A stretch of 64,000 nt of DNA from Mesorhabditis belari (lineage: Eukaryota; Nematoda; Chromadorea; Rhabditida; Rhabditidae): the NCBI GenBank assembly GCA_958450365.1, contig CAUEEP010000939.1, positions 1,550,001-1,614,000 of the forward strand, in the 5' to 3' direction. Position 1 is the stretch's first letter, and each line of letters begins with the position of its first letter. The notes below the pieces were generated by a model. The model searched no databases, was not told the origin of the DNA, and worked only from the letters and a program-made list of their open reading frames with translations. Both the position numbers and the translations under genes were made by a program. This document shows, one piece after another, positions 23,457 through 36,815 of this stretch.

Positions 23457-24074
23457 GGGGTAGGCTAATTTCCGCAATTCTATTTGCGGAACTGGGTCTT
23501 TTCCGCAACTCGCCATAACTTTCTTCTAAGTAGGCCAATCTTTACGATTTTGGTGTCATTTTGTTGCACTTATTGAGATCTACAAAATGACACCAACATC
23601 ATAAAGATTGGTTAAGTTAGAAGAAAGTTATGGTGAGTTGCGCAAAAAATTTGGCGCAAAGTAGCGATTCTCACCAGGCTTCTAAGCGGAAAAAAGTGGA
23701 AAATTTAATCTTTTGATTTTCAAAACCAAAACCCAAAGAATCGGGCAGCTACGCACTGCGACGGAGAAAGCTTACTGTAGTAGTTACAGAACAATTTGGC
23801 TGAATACTTTTTGTTAATCATATCGATTATAAATCTCATAAGGCTCTACTTTATTGGAGAGTGGCTACTTTGAGTCAAATTTTTTGCGCAACTCGTCATA
23901 ACTTTCTTCTAAGTCGGCCAATCTTTACGATTTTGGTGTCATTTTGTAGATCTCAACAACTGCGCAACAAAATGACACCAAAATCATAAAGATTGGCCTA
24001 CTTAGAAGAAAGTTATGACGAGTTGCGGAAAAGACCCAGTTCCGCAAATAGAAATGCGGAAATTAGCCTACCCC
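23457..24074. mobile_element. Composite foldback element with GGGGTAGGC ends
   Basis: The left end GGGGTAGGCTAATTTCCGC is inverted at the right (GCGGAAATTAGCCTACCCC). These are the same termini as the 3.45-kb element at 54520-57971, so this is a likely non-autonomous relative. The interior repeats the 10.5-10.9 kb foldback in permuted order and includes about 70 bp of rpl-15 upstream sequence. I found no target duplication. Confidence 0.8.
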
Positions 24075-24355
24075 GAAAAAGCAAAAAAAAAAGTCGCATT
24101 TGTCTCTCCGCAAAATCAGCTAAACAATTGAATATCTTGATATTTGAAGGGAATTTGTCAAAAAAAGCAGTTAAACAGCTGAATATCTTTAAAAGGAGTC
24201 ATATAAGTCGACGCTCGTGATTTTTTCGCGCCAATTTATTTGTTTGTTTGTTTTTTTTGTTTTTTTGTTTGTTTGTTTGTTTTTTTTAAATTTCTTCCTT
24301 TTTCTTAGAAGTTTTATCATAACCCGCAATTTTTCTTTACACTGTAGCTTTCGTA

Positions 24356-27300
24356 TCACAAAGTTAACAATAGCAACAAGAAAATGCCAATCATTTTGTG
24401 AATGGTTAGCAAATTCGCTCCACAAGTAGCTGTTTGATCCGAGGCTTTCTTGATGAAATCACAATGGGCTGACAATCTTGTGTAAATACCTAAAAAGGAG
24501 ATTTTAAAAGTTGTTTTAAGCTCTTTAAAGTTTTTTTAAGCTCTTTTAAGCTCTTTTAAGCTCTTTAAAGTTGTTTTAAAAAGTAAAACCTAATCCTCAT
24601 ATTCACAAGCAAAAAATGGATATTTAACACATTTAGCTTTCACAAAACTTTCAAAACAATATTTTCTCATATTTTTATATCAAACCTGGTGCTCTGCCTT
24701 GATTATAGTAAAATGGATCCTCGTTTATCCCAAAAGATGTGACACCAACCTGAATGTTTCGTTTTGGACACTTTGTGAATGAGCACTTTGCTTTAAAGCC
24801 CCATAACTTCCCCCAAATACTATATTATTCCTAACTTTTTATATCATTAAATAGAGGAGATTTCAAGCTTTCAAATAATACCAAATAGAGCTTATTTGGA
24901 TTACACATTCCCGAGAAAACAACCGACAAAGACAAGAGTTGAGTCGGCTTTGTTCAGAGTTGGCAGAGATCAGAGTTGACTTTGATTCACCTAGACTGGA
25001 TTGTCCAATCGAACTCTTTTTGGTATCATTTGAAAGCCTGAAATCTCCTCTATTCAATGATATAAAAAGTTATGAATAGTATAATCTCTGGAAAAAGTTA
25101 TGGGGCTTCAAAGTGAGGCTCATTCAATTTCCTCAGCCGGTTCAATTTCCTCTTACCTGCGTCCAACTTCCGTCCCCATTTTTTATTAACAATGGCCCGC
25201 CACTATCACCCTAAAAATGTCAAATCTTATTTTTAAAAAAGCTCATTTACTTGTGCAGTTCCATGTCCGTTTGATCCGGCGCAAATTTGCGTGTCCATTG
25301 GCACAAAACCATCCGTAGTGTAGTCGGCGGAAAGCGATTGCCAGAGATTTCTAAACAATTCTGCAGCTGAAAAACAAGTTGAACTTTGTAAACGCACTCT
25401 TTCTAGCGCACTGAATTCTTCAATTTTCTTATCAAAAACCGAATACCTGCATGTGTCAAGCGGTACATTTGGTAATGGAGAGTAAAGAAGAAATTGGCTT
25501 GCGTCTTTGCTGATCGATGTGCCTTCTTAAAGAATACTGTAAGATTAGGCACAGTTTATTAGCTCAATTTGACTACAGTATGCCAAATTGGAAGCTTAGG
25601 CTACAGTATGCCAAATTGTAAGCTTTATAGGCTATAGTATGCCAAATAGTAAGCTTTATAGGCTACAGTATGTCAAATTGTAAGCTTTATTGGCTACAGT
25701 ATGCAAAATAGTAAGCTTTATAGGCTACAGTACACCAAATCGTAAGCTTTATAGGCTACCGTATGCCAAATTGGAAGCTTTATGGGCTACAGTATGCCAA
25801 ATTGGAAGCTTTATGGGCTACAGTATGCCAAATTGGAAGCTTTATGGGCTACAGTATGCCAAATTGGAAGCTTAGGCTACAGTATGCCAAATTGCAAGCT
25901 TTATAGGCTATAGTATGCCAAAAAAAAGTTGACTGACGATTGTAAAGACCCCAGCCGGTCACCACAAAATCGCCACTCGGAATCGAGTCCTTTTCTGGTA
26001 AACAAATCGGCTGAATTGTTGTGCTGAATGTGACGGCTTGTCCTAGCTAAAGTTAATTCAATCTTTCCATTCAATCTTCAAGATCTTTCCCTACCGTAAC
26101 CACAGCAATGTCGTTTTCGAACTCTTTTTGATTCCCATTGTATCCACTGTGAATTGAGACGGCAGCTACCTAGAAAGCTGCCAGTTTCACTTTCTATTCT
26201 CATAACTTTTCCCTCAGAGAATATTTTCCAAATCTGATTTCAAATTCAGAATCTCCATATAATTTTGTGTTTAATTCTATTAATTTACAAAACATTTCTT
26301 CAAATCGATCTTTTTATATAAACCATTTTTAGAAGTCGCGTTTTTGGAAAAAGGCGACTCACTTTGAAGCCCCATAACTTTCCCCAGATATTATATTATT
26401 CATAACTTTTTATATCATTGAATAGAGGAGATTTCAGGCTTTCAAATGATACCAAAAAGTGTTCGATTGGACAATCCAGTCTAGGTGAATCAAAGTCAAC
26501 TCTGATCTCCGCCAACTCTGAACAAAGCCGACTCAACTCTTGTCTTTGTCGCTTGTTTTCTCGAGAATGGATAATCCAAATAAGCTCTATTTGGTATTAT
26601 TTGAACGCTTGAAATCTCCTCTATTTAATGACATAAAAAGTTAGGAATAATATAGTATTTGGGGGAAAGTTATGGGGCTTTAAAGCAAAGTGCTCATTCA
26701 CAAAGCTATCCATTCAGGTTGATGTCGGGTAAATTGACTGATTTGAATTTGAATTTGAATCAGAATTTGAAATCAGATTAGCTGTGAAAGGTTAGACTGT
26801 GATGCTAGAAAAAAAACTGACCCCAACAAAGATGCCTGGAGATTTCCGATGAGAATCGATCAATCCAACCCAGACGCTCGCTAGACTGGGTCGATTTTCG
26901 AATTCTCTGAATTTTGGAAACATTTTTTGCATCGTCTTACAGTACTACGGTTGATTTCCGTTCTTTTTCAGACATCTCTTCAGGCGTTCTTTTTCTGGAC
27001 GCTTCAGACGCTTCAGACCTTCTTTTTCTGGCTACTCTTCAGTTAATAACGAGCTTCAGCTACCGTACCATCACACCAACAAGTTAATAGCGAGCCTCAG
27101 CTACCGTACCATCACACCAACAAAGCGGATATATAATAAGCGCTCTTTATTTCATTTTTTCACTGTAACAATTTATTTTCAAGAAGAAACAAAAGTTGAG
27201 ATAGATTCGACCTTAAAAACTTCTACAAAATGATTTTTCGAAGAAACCTACCTTACTTTCGCATTTTCTTTAAGAAACCACTACTTTTTACAACTTACTT

Positions 27301-30300
27301 ACAACAATTTACTTTTTACAACTTTTTACAACTTACAACTTACTTAAGACATACTTAAACTTCATTTTCAATCGATTCAAGCAGTGTACCAAAAAGGCCG
27401 TGTTTCCATGAGCAGAGTACAATGCTGGTACAATGCTGGTACAATGCTGGTACAACTGCTGGTACAACTGCTGGTAGAATGCTGGTACAATGGTGGTACA
27501 ACTGCTGATGCAATGCTGGTACAATGCTGGTACAACTGCTGGTACAATGTTGGTACAATGTTGGTACAATGTTGGTACAATGCTAGTACAATGCTGGTAC
27601 AACTGCTGATGCAATGCTGGTACAATGCTGGTACAACTGCTGGTACAACTGCTGGTACAACTGCTGGTAGAATGCTGGTACAACTGCTGGTACAACTGCT
27701 GGTAGAATGCTGGTACAACTGCTGGTACAACTGCTGGTACAATGCTGACACAACTTTCCCCCAAACTTCCCCAAAAAAGCTATTGTAAGCCCTAGAACAA
27801 TGTTGGACTTATAATTAGCCAAAAAGTCGGATTTCATTTACTCATGGAGCTGCTCATTCCAAGAGTTTTAGGCAAAATTTTTTTGATGAACAGGAAATCC
27901 AAGCAATCGCTGAAATATTTCAGTTTTTACAAGCTCATCAATTAGTTTTATGGCTTAGGCTTGGGCTTGGGCTTGGCTTAGGCTCAGGCTCAGGCTGGAT
28001 TACGGATTTTGCAGGATTTTGCGTTCATTTTTTCTTACCTTATTGCAAAATAAAATAACATAAAACTATTAAATAATCAAATTTATGTACTAATTTTTAA
28101 TTGTTACAGTGAAAAAATGAACTGGAAAGCGCTCATTTATATGACGGGGTACGGTAATTGGAGCGCGCTATTAAGTGGAGAGCAGCCACGGATTTCTGAA
28201 AAAGAACAGAAGTCTAGAGTTGTTTTACGCTTCAATTTTACAGCTGTTGAATCACAGCTGGATTACGGTAGTTTAGAAGCTTTAGAAAGCTTTAGAAAGC
28301 CATTAGAAACCTTTAGAAAACCATTAGAAAGCTTTAGAAACCTTTAGAAAGCTTTAGAAGCCTTTAGAAAACCCTTTTCGTAAGAGTCTAGCCTGTATTG
28401 GTTACTGTAAAACTGGGGCCTGGATTACGGTAACTTTTCGGCAGTTACCGTAAACAACCTGTAATAGAAAAAGCTATTGGTTATTGTAACTTACACGGCG
28501 CAATGTGCAGCTGTTAACACGTGTTGTGCTGAGATCAATGTACCCCCGCACAATGTCGACTGGCCGTGTGAATTGCTGAATGGGCAAGATCAATCAATTT
28601 CCAAGTCTTTTACCTGAATTCGATCAATGCTTGCCAAGGCCATTGCCCGAGATACGCCTGATTTCCCCCGATGATCTGAAATCTAATTCGTTTTGATCCT
28701 TTTGATCTAATTTGTTCTAAAGGGCATCACATCACAAATTACCCAACTTTCCAAGTTTCCAAGTAATTCTACTTGCTGTTTCACATTCAATCAGCTCAAT
28801 TTTGATATCATTGACTGAGCCATATGGTTCCTCATTGAATTATACCAAATTGAGCTGATTGGAGCGGCTCAGGCTTAGGCTTAGGCTTAGGCCTAGGCTC
28901 AGGCTTAGACTCAGGCTCAGGCTCAGGCTTAGGCTTAGGCCTAGGCTTAGACTTAGACTCAGGCTCAGGCTTAGGCTCAGGCTTAGACTCAGGCTTAGGC
29001 TCAGGCTTAGGCTTAGGCTCAGGCTCAGGCTCAGGCTTACAGGACCTAGTTTGGCTAGCCTTCCATTGGATGTAATAGTTTAGCGGTTAAAGCTGAGCCT
29101 AAGCCTAAGCCTAAACCTGAGCCTGAACCTAAGCCTAAGCTTAACTGGCTGAGATCCCGAAAATGGGGTCCAGCCTAAACCCAAATAGACTTAATGCGAG
29201 GCGCTAGCCGCTAGCCTTCGCACTAAGTCCAAGCCTAAGCCTAAGCCTAAGCCTAAAAGCCTAAGCCTAAGTCCAAGCCTAAGCCTAAGCCTACGCCTAA
29301 GCCTAAGCCTAAGCCTAAGCCTAAGCCTAAAAGCCTAAGCCTAAGTCCAAGCCTAAGCCAAGCCTACGCCTAAGCCTACGCCTAAGCCTAAGCCTAAGCC
29401 TAAGCCTAAGCCTAAAAGCCTAAGCCTAAGTCCAAGCCTAAGCCTAAGCCTACGCCTAAGCCTACGCCTAAGCCTAAGCCTAAGCCTAAGCCTAAGCCTA
29501 AAAGCCTAAGCCTAAAAGCCTAAGCCTAAGTCCAAGCCTACGCCTAAGCCTACGCCTAAGCCTACGCCTAAGCCTAAGCCTAAGCCTAAAAGCCTAAGCC
29601 TAAGTCTGAGCCTCAGCCATCAAGAATAAATCTTTTCTTGAAAATCAAAAATCCGAATCTAAACAAGAGCAATTTTATTTAAATTTCGTTTTTTCTTTTA
29701 TCTAATAGGTTGATGCATAAGTGTTTTTGTTCCTTTTCGTCTGCCGTTTCAAGCCAACAAATGCACCAATTAAACTACGGTTGATTTCATTAGAAAAAGC
29801 AATTATTTTTCTGCAAAATAACATTAAAACGGGTTTAAAAATATTTAATGCCTGGATTTTCTTGAGAGTATGAAGTCGGGTAGTCAAAAAGGGCTAACTC
29901 GATGATGCGGTTTAGACACCTTAGCTAAAGAAAACCTATCTTCGTGTCAATAGATAAAAGATAGAGAAAAAAAACGTTTGATATTTCGCCAAAATTTCAG
30001 AGAAATTCATTCAGCCAATTTTTCCGTAGAGTTTTTTATAGATTTTTACGAAAAAGGCGTTTTTCACTCTCGAATTTGCTTGAAAGTGAACCGAAATTGA
30101 TTTAAAAAGATGCAAATTGAACAAAAAAACACTTTTTTTATAGAGCAAACTATAGATTAATTGGTGAATTTTTTACTTTTTCACAGAAGTACGAAAAAAA
30201 CGAAAAGACTTATGCATCAACCTACCCTAAAGTCGCGAGTATAAGTTCCGTTTGGTTTTCGCATGCAAATTGACGGCTGTCTCCGGTGCGGTGTGTCGAG

Positions 30301-31003
30301 GGTTCGAACCCCGCTGCAGCATAACTTTTTTGCTTTTTAAGAACAATAATAGAAGTAAATTTATTGAGGGTTATAGCAATTTTATGCTGTTATTTGTTGC
30401 TCCGGGCGTGGCTCGGCGCGTCCGCTCTGCTCCTCTCCGGTGCTCAGTCTTACGGATCCCTCCCTGGCCTCTTCATCCGGCCAAAGTCCACGTCGACGGT
30501 CGAAAGAGATGCTTTCCAGCGTCTTCTTCAACACTATCGTCTGGATGTATTCATGCACATAAAAATGAATGGTGATAGGCTGTCACCCTGTAGTATCCCG
30601 CGCTCCAAGAACAATAATAAAAGTTTATATAACAATAAAAGCCCAACAAAAGAAATTCAAAGCAATTAAAGCGAATGTAAATTAAGGTAGAACCTATACT
30701 CGGATGAACTTATACTCGAGACTTTAGGGTAATAGATATCACACTAGAATTTTTATGATTTCGGTTTTTTGATTTTCAACAAAAATTTGATTTTTTGATT
30801 GCTTTTCTTTCTTTTTCTATTTCCATGCAACTTCTCATCAAACTCACATCATTCGATATTTTCCCCGAATTCCCTTTCGAGACCACGGCACTCGTATTTT
30901 TCGAGAAAAGCGCATTCGCGAATTGTCCCTGCTGTTGTCCACATTTGGCGCTCACCAATTCTCGACACAACAAGAGAAATAGAAAAATCTCAACCCCAAG
31001 CAT
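24356..31003 (-). CDS. Secreted trypsin-fold serine protease, paralogue
   Basis: This is an S1-family endopeptidase with the same exon plan as its neighbour. Signal exon 30848-31003 encodes [19 protein letters not shown] and CGQQQGQ. The next exon, 28614-28675, starts [15 protein letters not shown], leaving a 2.2-kb intron filled with telomere-like repeats. The following exons are LTAAHC at 28495-28575, [14 protein letters not shown] at 26822-26906, NDIAVVT (Asp) at 26095-26169, VTGWGLYNR near 25935-26046, and GDSGGPLLI near 25155-25210. The tail [12 protein letters not shown] ends at 24356 and again suggests an anchor. Cys191 is missing (GTAQGDSGG). The residue before IIGG is Asp in this model (ISND|IIGG), not Lys or Arg, so activation may differ or the exon border may be misjudged. 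The last exon starts GIYTRLSAH. Confidence 0.82.
24747..25120. repeat. Palindromic MITE, left half of an inverted pair
   Basis: About 340 bp starting GAGCACTTTGCTTTAAAGCC, itself roughly palindromic (AGCCCCATAACTT inverted at the end). An inverted copy lies at 26350-26725, still inside the same protease gene. Confidence 0.85.
25560..25920. repeat. Minisatellite, about 29-bp unit
   Basis: Roughly twelve copies of GGCTACAGTATGCCAAATTG plus GAAGCTTTAT, with drift between units. It is intronic in the second protease. Confidence 0.93.
26350..26725. repeat. Palindromic MITE, right half of the inverted pair
   Basis: This is the reverse complement of 24747-25120. The homology runs beyond the MITE into CATTCAGGTTG, a copy of the splice acceptor and first exon bases found at 24750. 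It is therefore an inverted duplication including gene sequence. Confidence 0.82.
27413..27755. repeat. Minisatellite of CTGGTACAA units
   Basis: Tandem 9- to 18-bp units (TGCTGGTACAA, ACTGCTGGTACA) repeat for about 340 bp. Open frames exist on both strands, but they encode monotonous YQHCTS or WYNAGT strings, so I treat it as non-coding intronic sequence. Confidence 0.93.
28868..29045 (+). repeat. Interstitial telomeric array, TTAGGC orientation
   Basis: Degenerate TTAGGC/TCAGGC hexamers run for about 180 bp. TTAGGC is the nematode telomere unit. It lies in the first large intron of the second protease. Confidence 0.88.
29093..29612 (-). repeat. Interstitial telomeric array, GCCTAA orientation
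   Basis: GCCTAA hexamers on the plus strand at 29093-29150 and 29225-29612, with higher-order units (AAAGCCTAAGCCTAAGTCC). Between them is GAGGCGCTAGCCGCTAGCC. Together with 28868-29045 the arrays point toward each other. Confidence 0.88.
29708..30222. mobile_element. Mariner-like MITE, TIR GGTTGATGCATAAGT
   Basis: The ends GGTTGATGCATAAGT...CTTTTCG are inverted, with TA on each side (29706-29707 and 30223-30224). Its 515 bp contain no transposase. It shares an internal AATTATTTTTCTGCAAAATA block with 23440. Confidence 0.88.
30270..30330 (+). repeat. tRNA-like fragment (box B)
   Basis: GAGGGTTCGAACCCCGC forms a perfect T-arm with box B, but the remaining cloverleaf is not convincing. It directly abuts the LINE relic. 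Confidence 0.3.
30372..30608 (-). pseudogene. LINE reverse transcriptase fragment
   Basis: On the minus strand [14 protein letters not shown] is the conserved RT motif around QGDxLSP of non-LTR elements, followed by frame breaks. The fragment is GC-rich compared with its flanks and is bordered by GAACAATAATA on both sides (30341 and 30608), a possible target duplication. Only this fragment of an RT remains. Confidence 0.6.
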
Positions 31004-32292
31004 TCAATATCGAATCTCAATAGAGCAAATAGCAAGCTTTTCGCAAAAAAAAGTGACTAATAATTGAGCGGAGAAAAGTTCGAACTATTTTCTCTTATCA
31101 GTTTCTTGTGTGTAGGTGTGTGACTCATCATTATGCGCGTGAATGGGAATGTTTTTGTAAAAGTTAGATAATTAAAGCCAAAAGAGCGACAGAATGATAA
31201 AATCCGACAAAATCTGACAAAATTTAATAAATTTCTTTTATTTACCGTTTTAAACGGATTTTTAAGGTATTCAGTCTGGTAGATTGAATATTTTATGATT
31301 TGTGGTGCGCAAAAGCGTCAACTGAATATCTTGAAAACGTAATAGAATTTCAAAAAATGGTACTTAAACGCTGAGTTTCCGACAGAATGACAGAATTTAC
31401 AAGGGCTGAGCGGGCAAAATGCTATGCGATCTATACCATTCGATGCAAAATTTTATGCTGATTTCGAATATGTATTCCGTTTTTGCTAAATGACAATCTG
31501 CCGTTTTTGCTAAATGACTTATAACTATAAGCGCCTAAAGTTTTGTTAGGACTCTGAAAATGTGGACATTTGGGTCTTAGTGGCCTCCTTGTGGATCCAG
31601 CTAGGTGCAGCTGCGGCCCAGTGGTACAGCGTTCTTTTCCAGAGAGTGATCTCACAAGTTCGGTGCCCAAGCCACGCGGCACCGAATTGGGTCTGCAAGC
31701 AGGCCTTTTAACTACTGAAAATGTAGTCATTTGGGTCTTAGCGGCCTCCTTACGGGCCAAATTCGATTCGATTGGCTGAGTGGTACAGCGTTCATTAAAG
31801 CGAGACCTCACAAGTTCGATCCCGACTATGAATATTTCTTTTTCTTTTGCTTTCTCTTTTGCTTTCGCTTTCTCTTTTGCTTTCGCTTTCTCTTTTGCTT
31901 TTTTTCAAGAAGCGGAATCAGCATAAAATTCTGCGTCGAATAGTATGGGTCTCATAGCATTTGACTCAGCCAGTTGACCTTCCCTTGTTAGTTGACCTTT
32001 TTTGAAACTTTAAGTGAATCTTGCTTTCCCCAATCATCTACTTGATGCTAATTTAGCATCAATCCCTACTTTTCCCCCTGCTTTTGAAAAACTATCCAAG
32101 TCTTGCAGTAGATTTCGATACTAAACTCAAGAATAAGCCACTCCCGGTGACACCAAATTACACTCGCTTCCTATAGCTTTTTGTGAAAAGAAGACTTTTC
32201 GAAAAATTATCTTGGCAGCTGCTTCTTTTCTAGTTCAGTTCTTTATTTCTTTTCAACTTTAACACTTTATTTGCATAAACTTTAAACTTTAG
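31004..32292. other. Intergenic, protease 2 to NKAP
   Basis: The region separates divergent genes. It contains tandem tRNA-like repeats (31562-31830), a TCTTTTGCTTTCGCTT simple repeat (31836-31905) and otherwise AT-rich sequence. No gene was found. Confidence 0.5.
31562..31830 (+). repeat. Tandem tRNA-like (SINE-type) repeats
   Basis: Two copies share CATTTGGGTCTTAG, GGCCTCCTT and box A AGTGGTACAGCG. The second has TTGGCTGAGTGGTACAGCG and box B GTTCGATCC; in the first, box B is decayed (GTTCGGTGC). Spacing suits Pol III promoters. It could be a local SINE family. Confidence 0.55.
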
Positions 32293-35849
<3,557 letters not shown>

Positions 35850-36815
35850 TTTTGAGTTGTTATTTTTTTTTATTTAGTTTTTAAGTTGTGATCACAAGCG
35901 GGTCTTTTTGACAATATTTAAATGCAAATTCCATTCGAAACTTTTAAATGTTTTAAGTAAAATTTTACTGAGCATTGAGAGGGTTTTTTGACAAGACAAT
36001 GTTAAGCGAACATATCATACATATAAGAATTAAACCAAGTACCGATAATTTTTAAATGTAAAAGCATCCAGTAATCCGAGTTATCGAAAAACCCGCGTGA
36101 AAGTCGCAGCGCAGGACTCGTTAGAAAAATTAGAATTCGAAAGAATAATGGTATGACAAAAGCACATTTACGTTTTTCTACTGCCGATATTCCCGTTCCA
36201 CAATTGACATCATATAAGTGAACCAAAACTACAAATCTTTAAGCGGCTCGTTTCAATGTAGGCGCATTACTTAGAAGAAATTTTGATTTGAAAGAAAAGT
36301 AAGAAAAGAAGATTTCAACAAAGATGGCGTAATCAATTCAAGGCGATGTTAGCAAAACGACTCGTGAGTTGGGGTTAAACGTCAGCAATACAACTATATG
36401 AAGCCAATGAAAAGAATAAGCATAAAGTCGTACTTTGATCGGTGCTCAAGACGAACTTGTCGACAATATACCCGACACATACAAAACTTACGTGATAATA
36501 AAACGATCGGACAAAACTCGAGTGGGACATTTGAATAGAGGCCAGTTCAGAAGCGATTTCAAATGATTACAAAAAAGTCTGCTCTCCCCACGTCTTTTAC
36601 TTTTATGCTAATTTTTTGGTTAATATGCTAATCCTTCGTCTTCTCTCTGAAAGGCGCTTTTTGGCATTCGGACGGAAGTTTAAACTATTTATATCACCCG
36701 TACAGACGTAAGACACGTATTATCAGAATACATAATACAGAAATTAACACGCTACAAAAATACATGGCCGAAAAATTAATACGCTGCAAAAACTAAATAA
36801 ACAAACATTTCGAAA
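35850..36815. other. Convergent intergenic region, NKAP and CLASP 3' ends
   Basis: This is AT-rich, with no gene or clear repeat. Both neighbouring genes end here, so it must hold two 3' UTRs. Confidence 0.5.

Noticed and set aside
25560..25920. Possible CRISPR-like array
   Set aside because: Units are contiguous, without unique spacers, and the genome is a nematode; it is a minisatellite.
26418..26612. 64-aa frame seen twice (24863-25057 and 26418-26612)
   Set aside because: Both copies lie in the inverted MITE pair; the duplication explains the shared frame, with no domain or splice support.
27333..27837. Long open frames on both strands (YQHCTS and WYNAGT repeats)
   Set aside because: They are translations of a short tandem repeat inside a protease intron; no start context, no splice logic and no conserved domain.
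28859..29083. Arg/Leu-repeat open frame
   Set aside because: It is a translation of degenerate telomeric hexamers.
36250..36560. Possible transposase remnant between NKAP and CLASP
   Set aside because: Short frames with AKRL-like text but no TIRs, no catalytic motif and no consistent frame.
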